From: Mimachlamys varia
Taxonomy: Eukaryota; Mollusca; Bivalvia; Pectinida; Pectinidae
NCBI GenBank assembly: GCA_947623455.1
Contig: OX392527.1
Location: forward strand, 55,162,401 to 55,226,400
Direction of reading: 5' to 3'
DNA: 64,000 bases
Numbering within the stretch: position 1 is the stretch's first letter; each line of letters opens with the position of its first letter. Shown one piece after another: positions 1-9,120 of the stretch. Made by a program: the position numbers and the translations under genes. Under the pieces are notes generated by a model that saw nothing but the letters and a program-made list of their open reading frames with translations, did no database searches and was not told the DNA's origin.

Positions 1-823
1 GTTTAGAACAAAGGACATTGAAATCATCACGTACATTCAGCGGGCGGGAACTGAAGAATTTCAAAGCCTTGTCCCGGAGACTCTCAATAAGCTTATCAAG
101 CTTCTGTCTATTAGGCCATCCATATCGGTCACAAATGTGAGAAATTTGAACATAAAATGGTTTCCATTCTGTCCTACCATCATATGTCTGGAGCTTAACC
201 TTTCTGTCCATTTCCTCCCTTACACTAACCCTTCTGTCCCCACCTCCTGCGCTTTGGCCCTTTAAAGGAATTTTATCACTAGCCCCTTGTAAGGATTTGG
301 ACTTTTGGCTATATATTGACATTGGAGGTAATCCCTCCACCGTGCCCCATAAATGTCCAATTCCTGGTTTTGTTTCCGGTTTTAATAAAGCTAGTCGAAG
401 TTGTTCGTCCTTTTCTCTAAGCTGACGGGAAAAATCCTCCCGCATTTCATCTATTTGCCTTTTCATCTCGATTTCCCTTCGCTCTATTTCATCCTCCCTT
501 ATTCTAAATTGTTTTTCCTGAGCCTCTCTCTCAAAAGCATTTTTTTCAGCCATAAAGCGCGCATGCTGTAAAGCCCCACTATCAACACCGCCTTCCGCTC
601 TATCCTGGCCCCCAGAAACCACGGGTTCAAGGCACACTAGCCCCTTAGTTATCAACGGGTCCCACATAGTACTGGGTACGCTAGGGATTCCCTTCAAATC
701 TTCCCATGTTAAAGTGATATCGCACTCGTCCCGTTTCTGAATAATGGCCTTAGCCCTGCTATGACCTATACCAAAAATGCCGACAAGTTCATCATAAGAC
801 GCTGCATTAATATTTAGCGACAT
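1..823 (-). CDS. Gag-like protein of an LTR retrotransposon, N-terminal part, with helix-hairpin-helix start
   Basis: The minus strand is open from an ATG at 821-823 to the window edge (about 274 codons, no stop), so the gene is cut off at its 3' end. The protein begins MSLNINAASYDELVGIFGIG, a helix-hairpin-helix motif of the ComEA type (NINxAS..EL..I.GIG..xA..I). About residues 95-145 form a charged coiled coil rich in E, R and K. From about residue 215 a gag-like segment reads YDGRTEWKPFYVQISHICDR and continues with DKALKFFSS, the pattern of Ty3/Gypsy gag in invertebrates. Gag packages element RNA in cytoplasmic particles; pol would lie to the left, outside the window. The HhH fusion suggests nucleic-acid binding, which is inference. 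No frameshift is visible, so the copy may be young. A domesticated gag gene is the main alternative. Confidence 0.72.
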   Translation of the reverse strand, partial: MSLNINAASYDELVGIFGIGHSRAKAIIQKRDECDITLTWEDLKGIPSVPSTMWDPLITKGLVCLEPVVSGGQDRAEGGVDSGALQHARFMAEKNAFEREAQEKQFRIREDEIERREIEMKRQIDEMREDFSRQLREKDEQLRLALLKPETKPGIGHLWGTVEGLPPMSIYSQKSKSLQGASDKIPLKGQSAGGGDRRVSVREEMDRKVKLQTYDGRTEWKPFYVQISHICDRYGWPNRQKLDKLIESLRDKALKFFSSRPLNVRDDFNVLCSK

Positions 824-1258
824 GTTTGAAAACAATATATACCCCGTTCAAAACCGTCGCAAAGCTATACTAATCTGGAGTGAGCGTGTAATCACAGAAC
901 AATTGCCCCGGGCTATAACACCGTCGCGTGGTTATAAATAGGAACCGTTCTGTGTACAGGTAAACTCGTATTTAGAAATTATAGCTATAATTTGTATTTC
1001 TTCTGACATCAATTTGTAGTGAGAAGCTACAAGATATACTATATATGGACTTTGCCTACAACGGCAGCGTAATCTACAGTCAGACCAACAGTACGTAAAC
1101 AAGTCCGTATAGCGGCTTGACCAGGTGTAGACTACACACAATACCGTCACGCACGGCAGCTCAACACCTTCGGGGCGAGTTGTCCTGCTCCACGAGCATA
1201 CAGAGAGGTCAGCTCGGCACCTCCACAACAATACTTTTAGAAATAAAGTTTGATACAA
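824..1258 (-). mobile_element. Leader and possible 5' LTR of the gag element
   Basis: This stretch lies directly upstream of the gag ATG on the minus strand. A TATA-like TATTTATA sits near 934-942 in minus orientation, about 110 bp before the ATG, which fits an LTR promoter. A 108-codon ORF at 932-1258 has odd composition and no family resemblance. I could not place TG...CA ends or a tRNA primer-binding site, and the second LTR is outside the window, so the LTR boundaries are unresolved. Confidence 0.25.
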
Positions 1259-2149
1259 ACTATTCGTGATGTATACAGGAATTGCATCAATCTTCTTCTA
1301 CACCAATAGCTTCAAATGCGTTTGTTAGACAGGAAAATAATTACGAGATACGTCTCTTGTAATCATCGACTACGAATCTGTGAAACGAGCCTAGGTTTTC
1401 CAAGGTGATACGAAGATTGATATACTCAATTGCACATCTACCACTAAATAACAACGTGTTTTCGGCTTTTTAACTTTTCTTGAAGATCGGCACGAGGTCT
1501 TCAACTTTCGAATCAACGGAAGTTAACATCTGAAGGGGAAAATAGTGGTTGGTTTTAACCGCTTAACTTCCTTTAATTATCTAAGGTCATTAAGGACGTG
1601 TCCTCATGTCTGTTATTGGAGGCAGGGTGATGAAAACCACTTTAAAGCGCTATCTCAATGAAATATCATATTGGAGACACCTAGCATGTCTGGTTACATA
1701 AATCTGGCAATGGTTGAATTTGTTGTTGTCATTCTCCCAAATGCTGAATGCTTAACCAGGCATAACAACTACCATTTTAAAGCACTTTGGTATGTCAATG
1801 CCTACGTACAGAACCAATACCCTAGCGAGCATTCAGCATTTAAGCCAAAATTGGGCCAAACACGGCGCAAAGAAATAAAAGATAATTAGATGTTAAAAGA
1901 CTTTGTTTAAAGTTTACAAAAATCTTAATGTGAACAGCAGATTTATTTAGGTCGCCTTTGTGCCCCTTATTAGCGGGCATAAGATCAACTCCACAATAAT
2001 TCTGCAGAGGATCCCACATTAGTCGCCTCCTACGATACATGCAGTGGGTAACTTTTCTCGGTCCCCGACCTGCAGTGGTGAAAAATAGTGGCACCTCTAT
2101 TTAACTTTAAACTATTACCTACATCGTCAGGTTATTACTAAGCTAAACG
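1259..2149. other. No gene recognised
   Basis: Only short unrelated ORFs are present and no protein family is recognisable. Part of the LTR or its flank could extend into this stretch. Confidence 0.3.
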
Positions 2150-2335
2150 ATAAATGTGACGATTTTTCCGGTCGTGAACTATCCCTTTCATGATAATAAC
2201 AACGTTGCTTCTCCAACCTATGGTGTTAACATGTCTTAGTTAATTCTTATTTCTAGGGCTTAATCTAGGTACCAAATTTTAGTGATAGATGTCGACTGCA
2301 GACGAACAAACTTGCGAATCGACACGGAACCGGGA
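2150..2335 (+). pseudogene. Decayed C-terminal fragment of a Penelope-like element
   Basis: The nucleotide sequence parallels the better preserved fragment at 4735-4990: a truncated match to the MSQLIRYSRACS segment, then a readable NFSDRCRLQTNKLA. Several stops and frameshifts break it. This segment is the region after the RT core in Penelope-like polymerases. It is the most decayed of three such fragments in the window. Confidence 0.45.
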
Positions 2336-2677
2336 GCAGGATAGTGGTCACATGATTCGACAAAAAATCACGTGATTGCTCGTTAAAAAAATAGAACCGG
2401 AAACACCAATGTCAGGTGGCCGCGGTAAATAAATGTTGGATGACGAAAACAGAGTCACAAGACTAGACAAGAAAGAAGCTGAAAGAGACTATTGAAAGAT
2501 AGGAACAGATGCATCTGGTCAACAAAAAGAAATACGACACCATCAAAGAAGACGAAGAACATGGTTTGACGGACGAAGTGTGGTTGAGTTGACAGTGCTT
2601 TCGGAAAACAAAAACGTACAGCTGATACGTATACGTTCTTCATTCACGTACACTGTAAGATTATGTTCGGTAAAGCT

Positions 2678-3165
2678 TGTAATAATAATAATAATAACAA
2701 TTTACAACATTTGATATAGCGCCCTATCTAGCTAACATAAGCCACTCTAAAGCGCTTTACAGTACGTAGATATACAATTCTCATACAATTAATACATACA
2801 GTTCTACCATATACAATTCTGAGGAGTTCGTAGGAGCTGCCTTATCAGGCGCTGACTACTTGTCCTTTACCACATAGCTAATATCTCCATATGTGTGTGT
2901 ATGTATGTGTGTTGGAGATGAATTGTGTTCTGTTTGTAGTGGGACCGTTTTTCAAACGGCATCTTTTAGAGTGCCACCTCACTTGAATGCTAAAGCACAG
3001 ATACTGCAACACCCACCCCAGACCATTTTAAACTCCACCTGAGTTGTGTGGGCAGGAGAAAAACACTTTCTCTTAATGTTCCATGCGTAAGAAGATTACG
3101 GGGATCAAACCCCGGCCGCCTGCATGGAAGGCCGGAGCGTTAACCACTCGACCAATCCGCCCATG
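2678..3165 (-). mobile_element. tRNA-derived SINE with (TTA)n tail
   Basis: In minus orientation a tRNA-like head spans about 3162-3095, with an A-box-like TTGGTCGAGTGGTTAACG and a B-box-like GGGTTTGATCCCC, the internal RNA polymerase III promoter. A body of about 330 bp follows and ends GCGCTATATCAAATGTTG, then a TTA-repeat tail at 2697-2680. The 3' end matches the end of the LINE at 62400-62447, which suggests a shared reverse transcriptase. The window also shows a GT-rich microsatellite inside the body near 2893-2912. Confidence 0.75.
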
Positions 3166-3184
3166 ATGAGAGATATTCTGTGTC

Positions 3185-3480
3185 CTTTTATGATATGAAG
3201 CTGGATGCCCATTTGTGTGCTTACTTGTGATTGAGAATGATGCCTAAGTTCTCACTTTGAGTACGTGACATTTAACGGCGGGTGTTGTCGATGAAGCATG
3301 GAGCAAGAAGCATGATGCAGAAAACGCTTACTACCTGGTATTATTTCATTGTTCTGTTCCAATGGTCTCCATCAAATCTTTCCTTTGTTTATATGTTGAC
3401 TCTAGTTTAATCGATTTGGAGTTCGGGTCGTGGCTTTGTTGATGTTTTGGTATTCTCTGATTTTTTGATATTATGGTAAG
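3185..3480 (+). repeat. Penelope-like element 3' untranslated relic
   Basis: This matches, segment by segment, the 3' tails of the PLE copies at 4960-5090, 6400-6575 and (inverted) 18505-18700. Shared landmarks are GGCGGGTGTTGTCGATGAAG, GCTTACT and the AT-rich TTTAATCGATTT-like stretch. It is probably the continuation of the relic at 2150-2335, separated by the SINE insertion. Confidence 0.4.
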
Positions 3481-4137
3481 AGTAGGTAAGGTTTTGTATA
3501 ATACCTACAATTTCACCATGCTTGAAGATTTCAAAGCTTCCCATTTTCTTTACTGACAATCTTACCTTTAGTAAGCTTTATTTTTCATTATTTAGCATTA
3601 CTGCTTTGTTCTTATTTTGTTGTATCCATGTCAATTATCTTAGGTTATATACATTTGCTCTTCACAAAAGATTTTTTTTTCATATCGCCTATGCAAGGAA
3701 AGTCAAACTGGCAACAAACATTTGTTATATTTCTTTTAAAACTTAACCTGTTTAAACTGCATTTATATGGCAAATCCAACGATATTTTATGCAAGTAATG
3801 TAGTGCTTTGGCATTCATTTTGAGAATGGATGTTCTTTAGGGGTCTAATATTAATGTAGTTGAGCCAAACTAAAGAAATAGGTTTTATTCCCTTCAAGGT
3901 TTTACTTGTTTTTAACTTGAACTTTGTGGGGTGGTATAGCGGATAATAGACCCTGGTAAGAGTAGATGGTGTTCTATCATTAGAAAGAAAGACGTTTGAA
4001 TTAAATTATGTTCGTAAAACCACTTTTTCACTTCAACAGTATTTCAAACCTAAACAGCACATTCCTCTGGTAATGTCTTAAACCACAAACATCTATCTTA
4101 GCAATGTGAATTAAAGTCTTTTCTTTCACTCCATCAG
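3481..4137. other. No gene recognised; likely intron 5' of the chitin-binding exon
   Basis: AT-rich sequence with one meaningless 74-codon ORF. The right end is pyrimidine-rich and ends in a good splice acceptor, CCATCAG at 4131-4137, so at least the right part is probably intron of the gene whose last exon follows. Confidence 0.35.
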
Positions 4138-4343
4138 TGTTCCCAGGCAGTAACATATGTTTCGGCAAAGTGGATGGGTACTTCCTGGATCCTAAGGACT
4201 GTGGCTACTACTACCAGTGCTCCTATGGCCAAGCAGTCAGAGAACCGTGTCCTCCTCGGCTGGTCTTTAACGAGAAAACCAATGCCTGCGACTATGCACA
4301 AAACGTGCCTGCTTGTTCGCAGTACCCGTTGGGTCGAAAATAA
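4138..4343 (+). CDS. Terminal exon of a protein with a type-2 chitin-binding (peritrophin-A/CBM14) domain
   Basis: The exon opens after a pyrimidine tract and acceptor CAG at 4135-4137 and stays open to TAA at 4341-4343. About 67 residues are encoded, including the core CFGKVDGYFLDPKDCGYYYQ and, further on, PPRLVFNEKTNACDY with a final cysteine in VPAC. The six-cysteine spacing, the D-x-x-x-C-x-x-YYxC aromatic cluster and the LxFN-x-CD ending are those of CBM14/peritrophin-A domains, which bind chitin and are common in secreted molluscan shell and mucosal proteins. The domain starts directly at the exon edge, so an earlier exon must supply the signal peptide and start codon; none is recognisable in 1-4137. 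A polyadenylation signal overlaps the stop. An exon from a decayed gene copy cannot be excluded. Confidence 0.72.
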
Positions 4344-4344
4344 A
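4339..4344 (+). promoter_or_regulatory. Candidate polyadenylation signal AATAAA
   Basis: AATAAA overlaps the TAA stop of the chitin-binding exon. If used, the 3' UTR would be only about 20 bases; a later signal is possible. Confidence 0.35.
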
Positions 4345-4734
4345 ACTTTGGAATTATTTTAACATCATGCATGTTCTTTTAAGCGTTATCTTTTCTATGA
4401 AAGAGGTGCTACATTTGTTAGATAAACAGTGCAGAAAACTAAAATAACCAAATTTCCAACTTTTCTTAGTTACTGTAAACATTGCTGATCGTGTTATTGT
4501 TTACCAAGGGATGGAAATTAAGTCATTGCAATTAACAATGCTCAATGTATAAGGAAAAACAGAGTTTGTTCAGTTCCATTTTAATAGTATATAACAAAAC
4601 GTAACTTGAGATTAAGGACTCAACAGACTCTCCTACCTCATGAGTTTCTTACATTGATCTGACCAACAGGGCAGCTTATACTACTAAAATAACCTTTATA
4701 ATAAACGTGACATTTCGATTTTCTGATCGTGAAC

Positions 4735-5095
4735 TTTTTTACTTTCATTGATAGAACATCCCGCTTCTCCACCCTATGGTTTTTACATGTCGCAGTTGAT
4801 TCGTTATTCTAGGGCTTGCTCTGAATATCGAGATTTTCGTGATAAATTTCAGCTGCTGGAGAACAAACTTAATTACGCCACAGAAATTCGAGAAATGCAG
4901 GTTGATGAAGACTATATATGGGCAAGTTTTATGGTCGTCATCTTGGTCTTGAATATGCTCATTAGTGTACTTACTTGTTGTAATTAACAATGGTGACTCA
5001 AATATCATTTTGAGGACTTGATGTTTACTTGAATGTGACCAAGATTTACATGGCGGGTGTCGTCGATAAAGGACTCGCACAACTAATTCAGCCTA
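4735..5095 (+). pseudogene. Penelope-like element, C-terminal polymerase fragment and start of 3' tail
   Basis: An open stretch at 4748-4987 encodes GFYMSQLIRYSRACSEYRDF, RDKFQLLENKL and EIREMQ, the conserved segment between the RT core and the C-terminus of Penelope-like polymerases. The same segment occurs inverted at 21780-21640 in the larger PLE. The nucleotide match continues through ATGCTCATTAGTGT and GGCGGGTGTCGTCGAT. The RT core is absent, so this is a 5'-truncated dead copy. It serves as an uninterrupted comparison for the PLE split by the 2.9 kb element at 18738-21632. Confidence 0.6.
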
Positions 5096-6399
5096 TCACG
5101 AAGTGTTTCATACGTTTGTAGTATCTAATGAAAACTTGTTCCGTCTAAGTACAGTGATTCTGAGGAATTCAAATAGGTAATTGTTGACCAATTCTGCATT
5201 GAATTAAATCTATTGGTATTCAACTTTACAAAAAGATGTACTTTTGGTAGATATTGATATGTGATGGCGGATTGATATGGGGTCAAATGTAAGAGGGTGT
5301 TCCCGTCTCATTTCACTGGTTTGACATGTAAATTTCCGGTTGTCCGAAGCAGACGCCTGTAGCGAGCTAAAATGCCAGTAAAGTCCTCATAAAATGTCGG
5401 ACTGACCCTTATACTCAGGTTTTTAATTAAGTTTGGTTCAGCTAACTGTGATAATTGACATACGAGAGTGCTATTAATACTTTACTGATATGTGTACCAT
5501 GTTTTAGCAACCGAGTCTTGATAGAACAAAGTTCTAGTGTGATAACCATTGTACATGATGTATATGTGTTTTATAGCCAGGAGCATGGACTTAGATTATA
5601 TTAGATGCTTTCTAAGTCCGTGCCAGAAGTAAGCAATAACTAGAACAACCACATAATAAGCTTGTACAAATATTGCACATATGAGTTTGTATAAGTGTAT
5701 GGGTCACATACAGGTTTTGGGGGCTAAATCCAACTTATATTCAATATTTTCGGTAAATTGTAGATGTTACTTTATTGTCACACTATATACCTTGTTCAAT
5801 ATCTTGTTTATTGATTTAATGTGTTTGTGTACTTTGTTTACTCATACAATAAGCTGATTAAAGCATTATATCTCACCTACCTCCAATATTCTCCATGTAA
5901 AGTGGAGGCACCCCAGGGAGCTATAAGTGCTAAATGTAAGCTGGTGTAATTGATAGATAAACAGTTTAGGTGGATATCTGATAACCGTTTATGACTCATG
6001 TTTTCTGTAGAATTTTGGAGTTGTATGTGAATTCAAAGTGTGTTTAATTGTTAAAATTAAATACAAAGTTACTAAAAATAAAGATTAATTACTGCAGAGA
6101 CTGTAAAATTAACAGAAATTGAGGTAACAAGATTTCTTTTAAAAACAGTTGAGTGGAAGGCGTCAAATATATTTATAAATTTATATATTTATTTGTAAAA
6201 TATTTGTGCAAAATATGAAATTGTTAAGTGTGTGCTTAACTGAGGTGCTAGAGGTTAATGTTATGCAAAAGAAATGAGAAATTTCTCTAACTTGGGTTTT
6301 CTTCATAATTATATTATTCAATTTCAACCAAACTTACCATTTTACTCGGAAATGTATATACTTTCAAATAGTAACTTTTTTTTTCAACATCTTAAAGGT
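5096..6399. other. No gene recognised; small hairpin at 5582-5626
   Basis: AT-rich sequence without a credible ORF. Near 5582-5626 GCATGGACTTAG and CTAAGTCCGTGC form a 12 bp stem around a 15-20 base loop, a single weak hairpin. The stretch may be an insertion separating the PLE fragment at 4735-5095 from its tail at 6400-6575. Confidence 0.3.
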
Positions 6400-6575
6400 T
6401 TTAGGGCTCTTTTAATGAAGCAGAAGACGCTTACTCTTCCCAAAAACCTGATATCATTCTCTTGTACTTTTACGAGGGCCTCCATGTAAATCTTTCCTTT
6501 GTTCATATTTCACCTGTAGTTAAACCGATTTTGAATTTGGATTATGGTTTTGTTAATGCTTTGGTATTATGATTT
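6400..6575 (+). repeat. Penelope-like element 3' tail relic
   Basis: This carries the PLE tail landmarks ATGAAGCAGAAGACGCTTAC, CCTGATATCATTCTC, TGTACTTTTACGAGG and the AT-rich TTAAACCGATTTTG block also seen near 3410 and, inverted, near 18545. Confidence 0.4.
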
Positions 6576-7319
6576 TTTTAATCGCCGTCTTCTAGCATAT
6601 TCATATTAATAGAATTTCGTCGTTAAAGCTTTCTCATTTCATTAGAATTCCGTTCTATCAATGGAATCCCGTGTTTATAGCTATATCATTTCACTAGAAC
6701 TCAGTCGTGTTATCAATATAACTTTGTTAGAAGTATTATTGATTTATTTATTATTTGTTAGAATCATTCCGTTATAGCTGTATCATTTTAATAGAATTCA
6801 GTCGTGATATATACTATAACTTTGCTTTTAGCACGGTCCAAAACTCAATACAGTGACTTTGAGTTTTCGGTCTTGCTCTATCTATATTCTGTGACTTTGT
6901 AAATGCACTTTTGATCTCTGTACACTCAATAGTGATTTCTTGGTAAAACGCCGATATAGGTGCGACTGAGGTTAAAGTGTATACAGCTTCAATTTGGACA
7001 AAATGAATCAATTTATGTCATCATGCACGAAAAAAAAATTGCTTTTCATATCTAATCTATAAAATACGGCACTTAAGACCGGGAAGATTAAAATATTATT
7101 GGGTTGGGACCCCGGTATTGAATTACAAATCAAAATTTATGCATAACAAAAAGTCATTTATTAAAAAGAAATACATATACATGTATGTCCCATGCCTGCA
7201 GTTGTGTCGACAATGTCAACAAACCTTTTAAAAGGAAAATGAAAACGGCGCAATCATAACATATTCAAATGGATTAAGTATTGAACAATTATAAGTATCT
7301 TGGCAAGGTCCAAATTTGA
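6576..7319. other. No gene; short degenerate repeats
   Basis: Between about 6600 and 6830 a motif resembling TATCATTT-AxTAGAATTCAGTCGT recurs at roughly 60-120 bp spacing. Nothing else is recognised. Confidence 0.3.
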
Positions 7320-7536
7320 TATATACATGATACGCCTGTTATACCTTATAGGAAATATAATGGTATGGAAACACAAAAAAAAGTAAAAATGTTCGAATCA
7401 AACTGTCATTCAGGAAAACACAACTTCATGTCATGATGATTAAGCCAAGCAAGTTTGAAAGATATTGATTTGGAATTATAACAGAAGATCTCCTCACAAA
7501 CAATTTACAACAGAAATGCATTTTCTACATACAAAT
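7320..7536 (+). repeat. Left half of the pearl-like repeat that hosts the DIRS element
   Basis: This resembles the elements starting at 13184, 14530 and 25342: TGATACGCC near the start, AATGGTATGGAAACAC, then AACACAACTTCATGTCATGA, ending at GCATTTTCTACATACAAAT. The sequence resumes after the DIRS element at 12575 with GCCTATGTTTTGCAATTG, which follows the same site in unbroken copies such as 14820-14855. Confidence 0.65.
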
Positions 7537-7608
7537 CACCCCTCCTCCAAGTATCCCTTGGGATATGATGGAGGAGGGGCATTCTTTGAACTATTAGCCC
7601 GAGGCTAA

Positions 7609-7738
7609 GAGGGTATTAATTAGCATATTCTCGCTGACCAGTGAGACCCATCTCAATTCAAAGAGATTTTTACCTCATGAATATTCATGATAACATACCC
7701 GGATATACATCGGCGCACGCCCGCACCCGCCATCTTTT
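7609..7738 (+). repeat. DIRS inverted terminal repeat, 3'-side copy
   Basis: 130 bp that reads as the reverse complement of 12417-12546, with essentially no mismatches by eye. Outside it (7537-7608) lies the element's 3' terminal extension, which includes an imperfect palindrome at 7541-7577 (CCTCCTCC ... GGAGGAGG arms around ATCCCTTGGGAT). Confidence 0.9.
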
Positions 7739-7793
7739 AAAGTAAAGTTTGTTGATAACATGTCCATTCAGGGCGGGGCTAGAGGTGGGTAAA

Positions 7794-7918
7794 TACCCTC
7801 TTAGCCTCGGGCTAATAGTTCAAAGAATGCCCCTCCTCCATCATATCCCAAGGGATACTTGGAGGAGGGGTGATTCTTTTTCACTAAGCCCTCGGCATTC
7901 GAGGGTATTAATTAGCAT
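7794..7918 (+). repeat. DIRS internal complementary region
   Basis: Positions 7794-7875 are the reverse complement of the 3' terminal extension (7534-7614), and 7873-7918 are the reverse complement of the 5' end (12529-12574). The two halves meet at ATT, which matches the AAT bordering the element. In DIRS replication this region templates joining of the two ends into a circle. Confidence 0.9.
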
Positions 7919-8064
7919 GTTTAAAGCCATATCAACAAACAACAAAGACTGTTTTGAAATAAATTTGACAATTTATATAAAGACTCCTCATTGTGTATCT
8001 TTTGTCACATATTCACCACCCATACAGTCCAAGGGTTACCACAAAGTGAATCTTCATACACAGT

Positions 8065-9120
8065 TCATCTACGGCTCAACACGGAATTCGAAAAATTTAC
8101 ATTTGTAGCACTGTCCACTTCTCTATGATAATACCGGTGAAACGTGGCCGCTCCAGACCAATTCGCTGTTCTAAGAATGTCCGAAAGTCTAACACCAGAC
8201 ATCAAAGCAGCTGATGTTGCTGCACCACGATATGAATGAGCCTTGAAAACTGTAGTATCAATACCAGAAAGGTACAAGACTTCTCTTAACCACCTAGCAA
8301 TTGTAGATGTACACACGGCTTGTAATGTCTTAAATGAAACAAATAACTGACTGGATCGACGATCTTTAGTGCGTCTCAAATATTCTTGTAGAGTTCGAAC
8401 CACACAAAGTCTATCCTGACTGTACCGTAGAAACTCTATTGTCCGTGATGGTCTACCCATTCTTGAAGTTTTTTCTAACCTACTAACACGAAACATCACC
8501 AAATTACCACAACTTGTCATGTTATCAATGTCTAAGTGATGTAAGGCCTGGACTCTGGACGCGGACGTTAACGCAATCAAAGCAACCAGTTTATAGGTTA
8601 ACCTCTTTAAAGACAGTTCATTAAGTGGAAACAATGTCCGCAAAAACTCCAGCACTGTCGCAACATCCCACGTGTAAATATACCGCGGCCTCGGTGGTCT
8701 GTCATTAAACACACCTTTCATTAATCGCACAAAAAACAATGAATTAAACGACCACTTTACACCCAGTAAAGGTAAAGTCTGACTGAGCATAGCTTTATGT
8801 GTATTTACAACCGAATATGACGATCCTTCACGTAACAAGTCTGAAAGGTAATCTATTACCTGAATCAAAGACGGGAGAAATGAATCAATGTGCCTGCTTG
8901 CACTCCAAATAACCCATTTTCTCCACGCATATTCGTATTGCTTAACTGTTCCTGGTCTCCAGGACGACAAGATGATCCTTGAAGAGTAACCCGAAAATCC
9001 TCTACGTTGCAAGGTTTTCCGGACACAACGCAGGCGATTAGAGCCAGATGTCTGATCTGTGGATGACTCTCTCCATTGTGCGGCAGAGTGAGCAGGTCTC
9101 TGTGTCTTGGAAGCCTGCAA
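8065..9120 (-). CDS. DIRS tyrosine recombinase (integrase)
   Basis: A 351-residue ORF with the catalytic layout of tyrosine recombinases. The first arginine is R189 in LTSASRVQAL, the HxxR pair is H295 and R298 in KAHSYRGAAT, and the likely nucleophile is Y330 in TFHRYYHR, with T326 four residues before it as in the TTxxY pattern. Residues 55-135 form the SAM-like core-binding domain (WRPGTVKQYEYAWRKWVIW). The enzyme would insert the circular DNA intermediate by strand exchange, which explains the absence of a target-site duplication. Its start overlaps the 3' end of the RT ORF by about 250 bp in another frame, as is usual in DIRS elements; how translation begins is not evident. All catalytic residues are present. 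Confidence 0.92.
   Translation of the reverse strand: MQASKTQRPAHSAAQWRESSTDQTSGSNRLRCVRKTLQRRGFSGYSSRIILSSWRPGTVKQYEYAWRKWVIWSASRHIDSFLPSLIQVIDYLSDLLREGSSYSVVNTHKAMLSQTLPLLGVKWSFNSLFFVRLMKGVFNDRPPRPRYIYTWDVATVLEFLRTLFPLNELSLKRLTYKLVALIALTSASRVQALHHLDIDNMTSCGNLVMFRVSRLEKTSRMGRPSRTIEFLRYSQDRLCVVRTLQEYLRRTKDRRSSQLFVSFKTLQAVCTSTIARWLREVLYLSGIDTTVFKAHSYRGAATSAALMSGVRLSDILRTANWSGAATFHRYYHREVDSATNVNFSNSVLSRR

Noticed and set aside
932..1258. 108-codon minus ORF upstream of gag
   Set aside because: Cysteine/arginine-rich composition without family resemblance, located where the LTR or leader should be.
3095..3162. Functional tRNA gene
   Set aside because: B-box deviates (GGGTTTGATCC) and the unit continues into a SINE body with TTA tail.
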